DNA of 43,352 nucleotides from Massilia sp. (GCA_025359245.1 JANYGW010000074.1:1-43352); one strand, 5' to 3'; shown: positions 1 to 8,355, counted from the first letter of the stretch. The notes: generated by a model from the sequence alone, not told the origin. Made by a program: numbers and translations.

Positions 1-135
1 CAGTCTGAAGTCGTAGGAAACCTAAGACTCCCCCAATAGGAGCGTTTGTTCAAGTTCCTTGCCGGGGTCACCCCATCGCCCATCGCGCTACGTGATCAAA
101 ACGGCGCCGATACCCATCAGCTTGAGTGACCATAC
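1..135. other. Unassigned sequence at window edge
   Basis: No gene can be supported here. The segment follows the premature stop of the LamG gene. It holds only short stop-interrupted frames and a weak hairpin in the first 30 bases. It could be the edge of an element that truncated the neighbouring gene, but nothing recognisable shows this. Confidence 0.3.
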
Positions 136-729
136 TCAGCCAACGGCATCAAGACCGGTACCGACACGGGTGGAACGCAGCACGCCGTCGACGTAAATGT
201 CGTTGACGCCACTTTGGGCGTCATACGTTGCGGCCACGAAATGCCAGCCAGCGTTACCCGAACCGATGGTCATGTCGATGCCCGCATCGGCGGTGAGGTC
301 GTTGTCCCACCAGTAATTGTGCAGTTGGGTGTTCCCATTCATGCGGAACGCGACGACTTCGTTTTGCGTGCCGTAGTTGCCCCAACCAACAATACCACCA
401 GCGTTGTTGCCACCAGCGGTGGTGGGATTGATCCATGAGGCGATGGTGTATGACGAGTTGCCTGTGGGAAGACCGACCAAGGTGCCGCTCGACGACACCA
501 GCGCGCTGTTGCCAGCCAAGTTCAAACCGCCACCGAATTTGCCGGCGATGCCTGTTGGGTTATCCCAGCCGGCCACCAGGTTATTGCCGTTGCCGCTGCT
601 ATCAGCGCCGAGGTCGGTGGCGTTGTTGTAGGTATACAGGCCGATCAAGCTCGCTTGAGCTGGAGTTGCCAGGACACCGATGACGACGCCAGCGAAGAGG
701 GTAGCTACTGTTTTTTTGGCCAGGCGCAT
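136..729 (-). CDS. Secreted LamG-domain (concanavalin A-like) protein, apparently shortened
   Basis: A 197-aa protein with a clear signal peptide (basic MRLAKK, hydrophobic core, cleavage expected after TPAQA near residue 26). The mature part resembles a LamG/concanavalin-A-like jelly-roll: an N-terminal YTYNN...DSSGNGN segment, a central SYTIASWINP strand and a C-terminal WHFVAATYD...IYVDG strand pair. Such domains usually bind carbohydrate or surface ligands outside the cell. The protein stops just after the YVDGVLRS strand, where family members normally continue for 30 or more residues (the last strands, often a sorting tail), so it is probably truncated. An AAGG ribosome site lies about 10 bases before the start at 729. 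The substrate is unknown. The family call is from sequence pattern only. Confidence 0.7.
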   Translation of the reverse strand: MRLAKKTVATLFAGVVIGVLATPAQASLIGLYTYNNATDLGADSSGNGNNLVAGWDNPTGIAGKFGGGLNLAGNSALVSSSGTLVGLPTGNSSYTIASWINPTTAGGNNAGGIVGWGNYGTQNEVVAFRMNGNTQLHNYWWDNDLTADAGIDMTIGSGNAGWHFVAATYDAQSGVNDIYVDGVLRSTRVGTGLDAVG

Positions 730-960
730 TTTTTGGTACCTTAAAGAAATTTGAAATCCGAATTTTGATATAAAGCAATTTTTGTTCCACTTGGATAATA
801 TTTAGCGTAAACAATGGCTTGGCGCGCCAGAGGGCATGACAATGTTGGTGAGTGTAAAGAATTCCGACAAGTTTTCGCATTCGGGGGGGCGGGGCGCGCC
901 GATCGCTGTGTGCCAAATCAACTACAATCTGGGCAATGTTAGTCGCCCTGATAGGTTCAA

Positions 961-1548
961 TTGCAGTCCCTTTGGTGCTGGTGGCAATGCCAGAGAAATG
1001 CAATCAAGCGTAAACATATAGGCGCGCTGCGCAAGTTCAATCCGGCCATGAGTGGCGGAACTGCCATGCTGATGAGTTCGTATGTGACGGCAGGCTTTGA
1101 CATCCATGCCCGTTCAAGCGCGGTGACGATTTCAGCACTTTTTTGGGCATGTGTGAAGACTCGTAACTCTCTTAGTTTTCTCTGGTTAGCGCCATGTTTT
1201 GCTCCCGCCGTGGCGGCTGGCATGTTGCTCGGTTGCCAGACGCTTGGTGTCCCTGGCACCGAACAACTGGGTTTCTCCGGGTTCGTGGCCTCGACCGCCT
1301 TGAATCTGATCTTCGCCATGCCCGCGCTGTATGTGACCGAGACGTTTCGCTCGTCATCGTTAGTACTGTCCGCGCTGGTTGGAGCAGCAGCGGTTGCGCT
1401 TCCGGCACTGATACTTCGCACCCCACCATTTAGTTTTGAAGACCTGCCGGAGCGCGGCTTTTCTCTCTTCCCGCTAGTCGTGTTCGTTTCGTTAGGCGCA
1501 CTTAGCGGTATTTACTATGCCGCCTGTGAACGTAGAGCGGACCTGTGA
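961..1548 (+). CDS. Hypothetical multi-pass membrane protein
   Basis: No family is recognised. The first 70 or so residues are poor in hydrophobic runs and may not be translated. The rest shows four likely membrane helices: WLAPCFAPAVAAGMLLGC (around residue 75), ASTALNLIFAMPALYV (around 110), VLSALVGAAAVALPALIL (around 135) and LFPLVVFVSLGALSGIYYA (around 170). It ends in a short basic tail. Internal ATG codons at 1048 and 1072 are alternative starts; none has a convincing ribosome site. Base composition is visibly less GC-rich than the housekeeping genes from 2583 onward, as for the neighbours on either side. An inner-membrane location is inferred from the helices; function is unknown. Confidence 0.5.
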   Translation: MQSLWCWWQCQRNAIKRKHIGALRKFNPAMSGGTAMLMSSYVTAGFDIHARSSAVTISALFWACVKTRNSLSFLWLAPCFAPAVAAGMLLGCQTLGVPGTEQLGFSGFVASTALNLIFAMPALYVTETFRSSSLVLSALVGAAAVALPALILRTPPFSFEDLPERGFSLFPLVVFVSLGALSGIYYAACERRADL

Positions 1549-1606
1549 AGGCGCGCGTGTTTGTGCGTCCATGAACGCCCAACCCAAATGGTAAGTCAAC
1601 GTTATA

Positions 1607-1972
1607 TCAATCCCAGCCAAACTTCAGCAATGCTCTACCGCACTTCGGACAGGGCGTGCGTAACCTTGAGAGCTCGATATTTGCAATATGGCAGACGGGG
1701 CAGTAGACACCGTCGTCCGGAATTGCAATAGATTCTCTAAGCGTTGAGAGGCGTGACGCCATCGCATAAACAGTCTCGTCGTTCGCGTCAAGTGGCGGCA
1801 AGCCTCGTCCACTCGGAGTCGTCTTGTTCAACGGATTTGTTTCAATCCAATCTTCTGGCTTCAGATGAACGTTATCGCCAAAGTTCGCCGTAATGTCCAA
1901 CTGGCTATACGAAATCTCGCCAGGGGGCACTGCTTGGGCTATCGGCTTTGGATTTTTATTGAATGGCCACAT
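1607..1972 (-). CDS. Small hypothetical protein with C-terminal zinc ribbon
   Basis: A 121-aa protein of unknown function. Its C-terminus carries two paired cysteine knuckles, CPVC (around residue 90) and CPKCG (around 109), spaced as in a rubredoxin-like zinc ribbon, so it probably binds one zinc ion. The first 80 residues are polar and rich in Asp, Asn and Pro, with no signal peptide or membrane helix, so a cytosolic location is likely. A GGAACT ribosome site precedes the ATG at 1972. The gene is less GC-rich than the rest of the window and sits between a tRNA gene and a hypothetical membrane gene, a setting often seen at the edge of integrated elements. A nucleic-acid or protein contact role for the ribbon is only a guess. 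Confidence 0.65.
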   Translation of the reverse strand: MWPFNKNPKPIAQAVPPGEISYSQLDITANFGDNVHLKPEDWIETNPLNKTTPSGRGLPPLDANDETVYAMASRLSTLRESIAIPDDGVYCPVCHIANIELSRLRTPCPKCGRALLKFGWD

Positions 1973-2250
1973 AGAGTTCCGGAAGTGATCTACTTTGTTG
2001 TCTGGCGCAGTAATTTGCAGCCAAAAGCGGCGTCGCGCCCTTGTTGCAATATATCACCAGCGACTGCGCCACTGGACGTATTGAATTCATTGGGGAAGAG
2101 TTGCGCGCGGCAAGCACAAGAGTGGCTCACGGAGTTCGCGTTTGGTGCCGCTGACGGTATATGTAGTGAGTCTCTTGGGATATACCGACAAAAATACCGT
2201 CAAAAATCAGAGTTACTACGGATTGTTACGCGACGTCCTGAGCCATAAAA
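1973..2250. other. Intergenic region with integrase-arm-like GACGGTAT repeats
   Basis: No gene is supported. The motif GACGGTATAT occurs at 2153–2162. Two inverted near-copies follow, ATATACCGAC at 2180–2189 and ATACCGTC at 2194–2201. Clustered short repeats beyond the 3' end of a tRNA resemble arm-type sites of tyrosine integrases, but no integrase gene is visible in the window. Confidence 0.3.
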
Positions 2251-2282
2251 AAACCCGCCGTCATAGGGAGATGGGCGGGTTT
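2251..2282 (-). terminator. Rho-independent terminator for tRNA-Leu
   Basis: Read on the minus strand, AAACCCGCC pairs with GGCGGGTTT around a loop of about 13 bases and is followed by a run of T residues (the A run at about 2247–2253 on plus). It lies about 35 bases beyond the tRNA 3' end, as expected for a single-tRNA transcript. Confidence 0.75.
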
Positions 2283-2315
2283 AGTGATACCAAGAGTCTT
2301 TGTGCGACGAATAGC

Positions 2316-2400
2316 TGGTGCCCAGAGCCGGAATCGAACCGGCACGCCGCGAAGCGGCAGATTTTGAGTCTGCTGTGTCTACCAGTTCCACCATCCGGGC
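2316..2400 (-). tRNA. tRNA-Leu (anticodon CAA)
   Basis: The minus strand reads GCCCGGA at the 5' end (ending at 2400) and TCTGGGC plus discriminator A and an encoded CCA at 2316–2318, giving a perfect 7-bp acceptor stem. The anticodon arm is GCAGA-CTCAAAA-TCTGC, so the anticodon is CAA, reading UUG. A long variable arm (CGCTTCGCGGCG region) confirms a class II leucine tRNA, and GGTTCGATTCC is the T arm. It has its own promoter and terminator. Confidence 0.95.
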
Positions 2401-2430
2401 AGCACGACAGCATTCATGCACAAGGTCCGC

Positions 2431-2459
2431 ATTATAGAGTAACGGCGCGAAAATTGTAA
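2431..2459 (-). promoter_or_regulatory. Promoter of tRNA-Leu
   Basis: On the minus strand a perfect −10 hexamer TATAAT (2431–2436) lies about 30 bases upstream of the tRNA 5' end. A weaker −35, TTACAA (2454–2459), is 17 bases further upstream. Confidence 0.65.
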
Positions 2460-2582
2460 TCCTCGATTTGGAGGGGCAAATGTAACAGCCGAAGCGGCCC
2501 TTAGCCGGGCGGCAGGGCCCGGACTGGCGTATGATCTCGTCTACTTTGGCTACTCCGCCGGCCTGCATGGCTTGCGCGCACG

Positions 2583-4547
2583 ATGAATAATAAGAAAATC
2601 CGCGAAATCCTGCTCGGTAAAGCGCTCGATCCGATGAAGAGCGAAACGCGCCATTCGATGGCGCTGGTCGCCTTCCTGGCTTGGGTCGGCTTGGGCGCCG
2701 ATGGCCTGTCCTCGTCGGCCTACGGTCCGGAGGAGACCTTCCGCGCCCTCGGCGGCCACAACGAGCTTGGCCTGTACCTGGCGATCGCCACCGCCGTCAC
2801 CGTCTTCATCATCGCGCTGGCCTACAACCAGGTCATCGAACTGTTCCCCACCGGCGGCGGCGGCTACCGCGTCGCGACCCAGCTGGTCGGACCCTACCTG
2901 GGACTGATCTCCGGCTGCGCGCTGGTGCTCGATTACGTGCTGACGATCTCGATCTCGATCGCTTCCGGCGTCGACGCGCTGGCCTCGTTCCTGCCGCTCG
3001 GCTTCCAGCCCTATAAATTGTGGGCCGAAGCCTTCTTCATCGGCGTGCTGATCGTGATGAACTTGCGCGGCCTGAAGGAAGCGATCAAGATCCTGCTGCC
3101 GATCTTCCTCGGCTTCGTCGCCACCCACCTGGTGCTGATCGTGTACGGCATCCTGGCGCACGCGTCGTCGCTGCCGGAGCTGGTTCCCACCACGATCGCC
3201 AGCACCCACGAGCTGGCCGGCAATATCGGCTGGACCGGGGTGGCGGCCATGCTGCTGCTGGCGTACTCGCAGGGCGGCGGTACCTACACCGGGCTGGAGG
3301 CGGTCTCGAACAACGTCAACCTGCTGGCCGAGCCGCGCGTGCGCACCGGCAAAGTGACGATGATGTACATGGCGCTGTCGCTGGCCTTCACCGCGTCCGG
3401 CATCATCTTGCTGTACCTGCTGTGGCATGCCCAGCATGTGCCCGGCGAGACGCTCAACGCATCCACCTTCAAGGTCATCATCGCCAGCATGGGCCTGGGC
3501 GGACCGGTGCTCAACCAGGTGCTGCTGGTGGTGGTGCTGGCGTTCGAGGCGGGGCTGCTGTTCGTGGCCGCCAACACCGGCTTCCTGGGCGGGCCTGCGG
3601 TGCTGTCGAACATGGCGGGCGACTCCTGGGTGCCGCACAAATTCCGCTACCTGTCGACCCGGCTGGTGACCCAGAACGGCATCCTGGTGATGGGCATTGC
3701 GGCGCTGGCGATCCTGTTCTGGACCGAGGGCAAAGTCACGCTGCTGGTGGTGCTGTATTCGATTTCGGTGTTCCTGACGTTTGCCATTTCGCTGTTCGGC
3801 CTGTGCCTGTACTGGTGGCAGAGCCGCAAGGACGAAGGCCAGAGCTGGGTGCGGCGCCTGCTGCTGTCGCTGACCGGCTTCATCATCTGTTCCGGCATCC
3901 TCGCGGTGCTGCTGTACGAGCGCTTCACGGAGGGCGGCTGGGCCACGATCGCCATCATCGCCGCCATCGCCGCGCTGTGCGTGCTGGTGCGCAAACACTA
4001 CCGCGAAACCAAGGAGGCGATCCACTCGGTCGATGAGGTATTCGCCAACCAGCCTTTCGGTCCGGTGACCGGTTCGATCGACCCGAACCCGGAAGCGCAG
4101 ACCGCGGTGTTCATCGTCGGTTCGTCGCGCGGCGGCGGCTTGCATGCCTTGCTGTGGGTGCTGCGCATGTTCCCCGGCCACTTCAAGAATTTCTTGTTCG
4201 TCAACGCGCGCACCGTCGATTCGCACGCCTATGGCGGCATCGGCGCGCTCGAGCGGATGCGCGAGGACGCCGCCGACACGCTCGAATTCTTCGTCGATTT
4301 TTGCCAGAGCCACGGCATGGCGTCGTCCTCGTACATCAGCTTCGGCACCGACGCCGTGGACGAGGTGACGACCTTGTGCGAAGAGATCAACCGCGAATAT
4401 CCAAACTCGATTTTCTTCACCAGCAAACTGATTTTCTCGACCGATAACTGGTTCACCCGCGTGCTGCACAACCAGGCCGCGCTGGCCGTGCAGCGCCGTT
4501 TGCACCTGGAAGGCTTGCAGATGGTGATCTTGCCGATGAAAGTGTAA
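2583..4547 (+). CDS. APC-superfamily permease, KimA/YdaO-like
   Basis: A 654-aa inner-membrane transporter. About 12 hydrophobic helices span residues 25–475. The signature near the N-terminus, GADGLSSSAYGPEE, followed by FPTGGGGYRVA and LVLDYVLTISISIASGVDA, closely matches the KimA/YdaO branch of the APC superfamily, whose characterised member is a proton-coupled high-affinity potassium importer; other relatives are annotated as amino-acid permeases. A C-terminal soluble domain (about 485–654, with VFIVGSSRGGGLHALLWVLR) follows the helices, as in that family. The ATG at 2583 lacks a strong ribosome site. The gene stands alone, with the tRNA-Leu promoter upstream and a convergent glycosyltransferase gene downstream. 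Potassium as substrate is inferred by homology only; amino-acid uptake remains possible. Confidence 0.8.
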   Translation: MNNKKIREILLGKALDPMKSETRHSMALVAFLAWVGLGADGLSSSAYGPEETFRALGGHNELGLYLAIATAVTVFIIALAYNQVIELFPTGGGGYRVATQLVGPYLGLISGCALVLDYVLTISISIASGVDALASFLPLGFQPYKLWAEAFFIGVLIVMNLRGLKEAIKILLPIFLGFVATHLVLIVYGILAHASSLPELVPTTIASTHELAGNIGWTGVAAMLLLAYSQGGGTYTGLEAVSNNVNLLAEPRVRTGKVTMMYMALSLAFTASGIILLYLLWHAQHVPGETLNASTFKVIIASMGLGGPVLNQVLLVVVLAFEAGLLFVAANTGFLGGPAVLSNMAGDSWVPHKFRYLSTRLVTQNGILVMGIAALAILFWTEGKVTLLVVLYSISVFLTFAISLFGLCLYWWQSRKDEGQSWVRRLLLSLTGFIICSGILAVLLYERFTEGGWATIAIIAAIAALCVLVRKHYRETKEAIHSVDEVFANQPFGPVTGSIDPNPEAQTAVFIVGSSRGGGLHALLWVLRMFPGHFKNFLFVNARTVDSHAYGGIGALERMREDAADTLEFFVDFCQSHGMASSSYISFGTDAVDEVTTLCEEINREYPNSIFFTSKLIFSTDNWFTRVLHNQAALAVQRRLHLEGLQMVILPMKV

Positions 4548-4642
4548 ATACCCAAACTCGACCAGGTGTCCATCGCCGTGCATATCCAGCTATGCGCACC
4601 GGGATGGCACGCCGTATCCGGCGCGCTGGTTCCCGGCTTCGC

Positions 4643-6364
4643 TCAGGGCAGGCGGCGGTACAGCTTGAAGCGCTCGTCGCGGTCGGACGGACGGCGGCCT
4701 TCCCACAGCAGTTCCCAGCTCGCGCCAGCGTGCGGCAGCATCTTTTCGCGCTCGTCCTTGAGCTTGACGCTGTCTTGCAGCAGTATCAGCCGGCACGGCG
4801 CCGAGCCGGCCCGGGAGAATGGCAAGGCGCCGTAATAGGCGAACGAGGCGCGCTGCGGCAGGCCCACGTTGGTGTCAATGCAGTCGGTGCCCGGCGGGAT
4901 CTTGGCGGCCACTTCACGCGCGACGCTGGCGTAGTTCTTACTGTAATTGACGTCCGGCAGGAACAGCGTCAGCAGCATTACCCACAACAGGATCAGGCCG
5001 CCCGAGGACAGCACCACCGCGCGCCACAGCACCGAGGGCTGGCGTGACACGCGCCACTGCACCAGGAAAATCCAGCCGATGGTGGCGCAGGCGGCCACGA
5101 TAAAAGGCAGCCAGCTAAATTCGGGCACGAAGCCGGGCAGCAGGCGCAGCAGATTGCGCGCCGCCTTGGCCGGCCAGCCGACCAGCTTGGCGACCCAGAA
5201 CAGCCACAGGATCGCGGCCGACATGGTCAGCACCACGACCGAGAACCAGTCGATGGCATTGATGGCGCCGCGCTTCATGGTCGGCAGGCCGAAGGCGGCC
5301 ATGATCGCCAGCGGCGGCAGCAGCTTGAGCAGGTCGCCGTTTTCGGGCTGCGGGTCGCACACGATCAGCAGCGTCAGCGCGCCGATGAAGCTGAGCGGCA
5401 GCACGATGTGCAGCAAATGGCTCTGGCGCCGCCAGGCGTAGATGGCCCAGCCGGCGAACGGCCAGGCCGGCCAGAAGAACCAGATTCCGGTGCGCAGGAA
5501 GGTCTTGAGCGCGAGCCAGGTGGGCGGCCCGATCTGGGCCAGGTTCCACGTCATCCAGCTGGCGACCGGCGCCGATCCGGGCGGTAGCAGCAGCGATGCA
5601 GGGACTATCCACAGCGCGCCGACCAGCGCCGCACAGGCCACGGCCAGCCCCATGTGGGCCAGCGTGCGCGCGCCCGGCAGCGCCAGGAAGCGGCTGCACA
5701 GCATCAGCGCCAGCAGCAAGGTCACCGGCGTGAGCCAGCCGCGCGTGAGCGTCAGCGCGCCCAGCGCCAGGCCGATCAGCACGGCGTTGCGCGGCGACGG
5801 GGTTTCGACATAGCGCACCGCGCGGTACAGGAAATAGGCGACCAGCGAGCCTTGCAGCGTGACGGCCAGCGTTTCGTGGCTGAACATCAACAGGCCCAGG
5901 CAGCCCAGGTAGATCAGCATGGCGGTGTCGGCCAGCGTGCGGCCGTAGTCGCCCGGCTCGGGCTGGCCGCCGAAGGCCAGCCGCAGCGGCTGCGCTTCGG
6001 GACGCCGGCCCAGGTGGTACACGGCATACCAGACCGACATGGTGCCGATCACGAAGATGCCGATGTTCGATATGCGCGCGGCCATCGCGCCGCCCATCAG
6101 CCAGCCGAACAGCTTGATGCACAGCGCACCCAGCCAGAACGCCAGCGGGCCTTCGTCGGCCAGCGGCAGGCCGGCCAGGTTGGGCGCGAGCCAGTCGTGC
6201 AGGCCGCCCTGGGCCATGCTCCACATGATGCCGAAGCTGGCCGCGTCTTCCTTCCACAGGTCGCGCCCGATCAGGCCGGGCAGGATGTACAGCAGGCCCA
6301 GCCCAAACAGGGCCCAGCGCGGCAAGGCGAGGGTGGCGGCGGCGGCGAGGCGGACTGGCTTCAT
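4643..6364 (-). CDS. ArnT-like integral membrane glycosyltransferase (GT39/GT83 clan)
   Basis: A 573-aa protein with about 12–13 membrane helices, of the size and layout of ArnT/PMT-type GT-C glycosyltransferases that move a sugar from a polyprenyl phosphate to lipid A or protein on the periplasmic face. The first periplasmic loop has GRDLWKEDAASF (residues 34–45), the place where the family keeps its catalytic acidic residue. HETLAVTLQGSLVAYFLYRA and LTRGW fit the conserved core. The last 90 residues form a small soluble periplasmic domain. The gene is transcribed toward the KimA-like gene with a 95-base gap that shows no clear terminator. No arn operon neighbours are present, so aminoarabinose transfer to lipid A cannot be claimed; the acceptor is unknown. 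Confidence 0.75.
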   Translation of the reverse strand: MKPVRLAAAATLALPRWALFGLGLLYILPGLIGRDLWKEDAASFGIMWSMAQGGLHDWLAPNLAGLPLADEGPLAFWLGALCIKLFGWLMGGAMAARISNIGIFVIGTMSVWYAVYHLGRRPEAQPLRLAFGGQPEPGDYGRTLADTAMLIYLGCLGLLMFSHETLAVTLQGSLVAYFLYRAVRYVETPSPRNAVLIGLALGALTLTRGWLTPVTLLLALMLCSRFLALPGARTLAHMGLAVACAALVGALWIVPASLLLPPGSAPVASWMTWNLAQIGPPTWLALKTFLRTGIWFFWPAWPFAGWAIYAWRRQSHLLHIVLPLSFIGALTLLIVCDPQPENGDLLKLLPPLAIMAAFGLPTMKRGAINAIDWFSVVVLTMSAAILWLFWVAKLVGWPAKAARNLLRLLPGFVPEFSWLPFIVAACATIGWIFLVQWRVSRQPSVLWRAVVLSSGGLILLWVMLLTLFLPDVNYSKNYASVAREVAAKIPPGTDCIDTNVGLPQRASFAYYGALPFSRAGSAPCRLILLQDSVKLKDEREKMLPHAGASWELLWEGRRPSDRDERFKLYRRLP

Positions 6365-6410
6365 CAGGTATCAGGATGCGGTAAATTCGGTAGGTCGTAG
6401 TATCGGCGAA

Positions 6411-6436
6411 AAAAAAGCAGCCGGGGCTGCTTTTTT
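6411..6436. terminator. Bidirectional Rho-independent terminator
   Basis: GCAGCC (6417–6422) pairs with GGCTGC (6425–6430). The stem is flanked by A6 on the left and T6 on the right, so it can end transcription on both strands. On the minus strand it follows the L31 gene directly. Confidence 0.8.
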
Positions 6437-6455
6437 GGTCTGACGCGGCAAAAAC

Positions 6456-6725
6456 TTAGCCGTTTGCAACTGCAGTCTTGGAGCCGACGGCGCCGAATTT
6501 CTGGCGGAACTTCTCGACGCGACCTGCGGTGTCGACGATCTTGTGCTTGCCGGTGTAGAACGGGTGCGATTCAGCCGAAACCTCGATCTTCACGAGCGGA
6601 TATTCCTTGCCTTCGTGGGTGATCTTGTCGCGGGTGTTGATGGTCGAACGGGTCACAAATTTGAAATCGCACGACAGGTCGTGGAAAACAACTTCGCGGT
6701 AATCTGGGTGAATGTCTTTACGCAT
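6456..6725 (-). CDS. rpmE2: 50S ribosomal protein L31 type B
   Basis: An 89-aa ribosomal protein starting [16 protein letters not shown], with [26 protein letters not shown] and [10 protein letters not shown] motifs typical of L31. It lacks the CxxC zinc pairs of the zinc-binding form: only one cysteine (in SCDFKF) is present, which places it in type B (zinc-independent). It bridges the two ribosomal subunits. The ATG at 6725 is preferred over an ATG 36 bases upstream because alignment begins at MRKDIHP and GAGG stands at ribosome-site distance. It has its own promoter (TATAAT on minus at 6832–6837) and terminator, so it is probably monocistronic. No second L31 is in the window, so whether it serves as the zinc-starvation paralogue is unknown. 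Confidence 0.95.
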   Translation of the reverse strand: MRKDIHPDYREVVFHDLSCDFKFVTRSTINTRDKITHEGKEYPLVKIEVSAESHPFYTGKHKIVDTAGRVEKFRQKFGAVGSKTAVANG

Positions 6726-6831
6726 GGTAATGCCTCGGTTAGGTAGGTAGCCAAACAGCACTTCGTCGGTCGGTCTTGCTTCGTGACCCGGTTGCCGCTC
6801 ACTTGCCAGGGTTTAAATACTGCAACCGGCG

Positions 6832-6837
6832 ATTATA
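6832..6837 (-). promoter_or_regulatory. −10 element of rpmE2 promoter
   Basis: A perfect TATAAT on the minus strand, about 105 bases upstream of the L31 start. No good −35 is visible at the correct spacing. The sequence there runs directly into a REP-like inverted repeat (6861–6893). Confidence 0.5.
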
Positions 6838-6860
6838 CAGCTTTTTGGGGAGCTTGGCGA

Positions 6861-6893
6861 GTGTTGGCGTGGGGTCTGACCCCACGGTAACAC
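6861..6893. repeat. REP-like palindrome (GGGGTCTGACCCC type)
   Basis: CGTGGGGTC (6868–6876) and GACCCCACG (6878–6886) form a perfect inverted repeat with one central base. The outer arms GTGTT and AACAC extend it to 33 bases with a mismatch between. It shares the GGTCTGACCCC core with the repeats around the RAYT transposase at 14.5–15.4 kb. It lies between the rpmE2 promoter and the rho terminator. Confidence 0.65.
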
Positions 6894-6915
6894 TGCTCAT
6901 GCGCCGTAAACGCAA

Positions 6916-6943
6916 AAAACGGACGCCGAGGCGTCCGTTTTGT
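6916..6943 (-). terminator. Rho-independent terminator downstream of rho (bidirectional potential)
   Basis: ACGGACGCC pairs with GGCGTCCGT around a 2-base GA loop. On the minus strand it is followed by a T run (A6 at about 6914–6919 on plus), and TTTTGTT follows on plus. It lies about 150 bases beyond the rho stop codon, after the duplicated segment at 6964–7107. Confidence 0.7.
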
Positions 6944-6963
6944 TGATGCTTCGGCAATTGCCT

Positions 6964-7107
6964 GCCTCACTTCTGGCGGGGCTTTATCCGCCTCGGCGGT
7001 TCAGCAGGGGTTGCATGGGGCACCGCCCCATGCCGGCTGAACGGCTTGGCCATGCATGGCCAAGCTCCTTGCGCCTCACTTCTGGCGGGGCTTTATCCGC
7101 CTCGGCG
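6964..7107. repeat. 35-bp direct repeat of the rho 3' end enclosing two palindromes
   Basis: The 35 bases at 6964–6998 are identical to 7073–7107. The second copy contains the last codons and stop of rho. Between them lie a perfect 9-bp stem with a 3-base loop (7013–7021 with 7025–7033, GCATGGGGC/GCCCCATGC) inside weaker TTCAGC/GCTGAA arms, and a perfect 22-bp palindrome at 7044–7065 centred on ATGCAT. This looks like a small palindromic element bracketed by duplicated rho sequence. Confidence 0.75.
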
Positions 7108-8355
7108 CATCATGTCGAAGAACTCGTTGTTGTTCTTCGTCGCCTTCATCTTGTCGAGGATGAACTCCATCGCTTCGATCTCGTCCATCGAGTACAGCAG
7201 CTTGCGCAGGATCCAGATCTTCTGCAGCTGGTCGGCCTTGATCAGCAACTCTTCGCGGCGCGTGCCCGATTTGTTCAGGTTGATCGCCGGGTAGACTCGC
7301 TTCTCGGCCAGACGGCGCTCGAGGTGGACTTCCATGTTGCCGGTACCCTTGAATTCCTCGTAGATCACGTCATCCATGCGCGAGCCGGTTTCGATCAGCG
7401 CGGTGGCGATGATGGTCAGCGAGCCGCCTTCTTCGATATTCCGCGCGGCGCCGAAGAAGCGCTTCGGACGCTGCAGCGCGTTGGCATCGACACCACCGGT
7501 CAGGACCTTGCCGGAAGCAGGGATCACGGTGTTGTAGGCGCGCGCCAGGCGGGTGATCGAGTCGAGCAGGATGATCACGTCTTTCTTCATTTCGACCAGG
7601 CGCTTGGCTTTTTCCAGCACCATTTCGGCGACCTGCACGTGGCGCGTGGCCGGTTCGTCGAAGGTCGAGGCGACCACTTCTCCGCGCACCGAGCGCTGCA
7701 TCTCCGTCACTTCCTCTGGCCGCTCGTCGATCAGCAGCACGATCAGCGTGCAGTCGGGATGGTTGGCGGTGATTGCATGCGCGATGTGCTGCAGGATCAC
7801 CGACTTGCCCGATTTTGGCGACGCCACCAGCAGGCCACGCTGGCCCTTGCCGATCGGGGCGATCAGATCGATGATGCGGCCGGTGATGTTTTCCTGGCCG
7901 TTCATTTCGCGCTCGAGGCGCAGCGGCTCGTTCGGGTGCAGCGGGGTCAGGTTCTCGAACAGGATGCGGTGCTTGCTCATCTCCGGAGATTCGCCGTTGA
8001 CCTTGTCGACCTTGACCAGCGCGAAATAGCGCTCGCCGTCTTTCGGGGTCCGTACTTCGCCTTCGATCGAGTCACCCGTATGCAGGTTGAAACGGCGAAT
8101 TTGCGATGGGGAGATATAGATGTCGTCGGTGGAGGCCATGTAGCTGGCGTCGGGCGAGCGCAGGAAGCCGAAGCCGTCCGGCAGCACTTCGAGGGCGCCG
8201 TCGCCGAAAATTTGTTCGCCTGATTTCGCGCGCTTTTTCAGGATCGCGAACATCAGTTCTTGTTTGCGCAGCCGGGCCGCGTTGTCGATATCGAGGCCTA
8301 TCGCCATCTCCAGTAGAGCAGAGACGTGCATGGCCTTCAGTTCAGATAAATGCAT
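7093..8355 (-). CDS. rho: Transcription termination factor Rho
   Basis: A 420-aa hexameric RNA-dependent ATPase that ends untranslated or Rho-dependent transcripts. The N-terminal helix bundle [18 protein letters not shown] is followed by the cold-shock-like RNA-binding domain ([12 protein letters not shown]...[14 protein letters not shown]), the Walker A loop VASPKSGKS (around residue 180), Walker [15 protein letters not shown], and the GTRREELL and FFDMMRR C-terminus. Length equals the family norm. The start at 8355 is chosen because homology begins at MHLSELK; the frame stays open further upstream. It follows trxA by 96 bases on the same strand, the usual trxA–rho arrangement of proteobacteria. 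Its 3' end is duplicated downstream (6964–7107). Confidence 0.97.
   Translation of the reverse strand: MHLSELKAMHVSALLEMAIGLDIDNAARLRKQELMFAILKKRAKSGEQIFGDGALEVLPDGFGFLRSPDASYMASTDDIYISPSQIRRFNLHTGDSIEGEVRTPKDGERYFALVKVDKVNGESPEMSKHRILFENLTPLHPNEPLRLEREMNGQENITGRIIDLIAPIGKGQRGLLVASPKSGKSVILQHIAHAITANHPDCTLIVLLIDERPEEVTEMQRSVRGEVVASTFDEPATRHVQVAEMVLEKAKRLVEMKKDVIILLDSITRLARAYNTVIPASGKVLTGGVDANALQRPKRFFGAARNIEEGGSLTIIATALIETGSRMDDVIYEEFKGTGNMEVHLERRLAEKRVYPAINLNKSGTRREELLIKADQLQKIWILRKLLYSMDEIEAMEFILDKMKATKNNNEFFDMMRRGG

Noticed and set aside
1..135. Insertion-sequence remnant at the left edge
   Set aside because: A short frame (YRRRFDHVARW) was noted on the minus strand, but no transposase motif, terminal repeat or target duplication could be shown.
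2142..2459. A plus-strand frame running across the tRNA-Leu
   Set aside because: It crosses a tRNA and its terminator on the opposite strand and has no ribosome site or domain.
2550..4583. A 677-residue open frame on the minus strand opposite the KimA-like gene
   Set aside because: Composition is His/Gln/Arg-rich without any domain, the typical shadow of a high-GC gene; the plus-strand permease explains the region.
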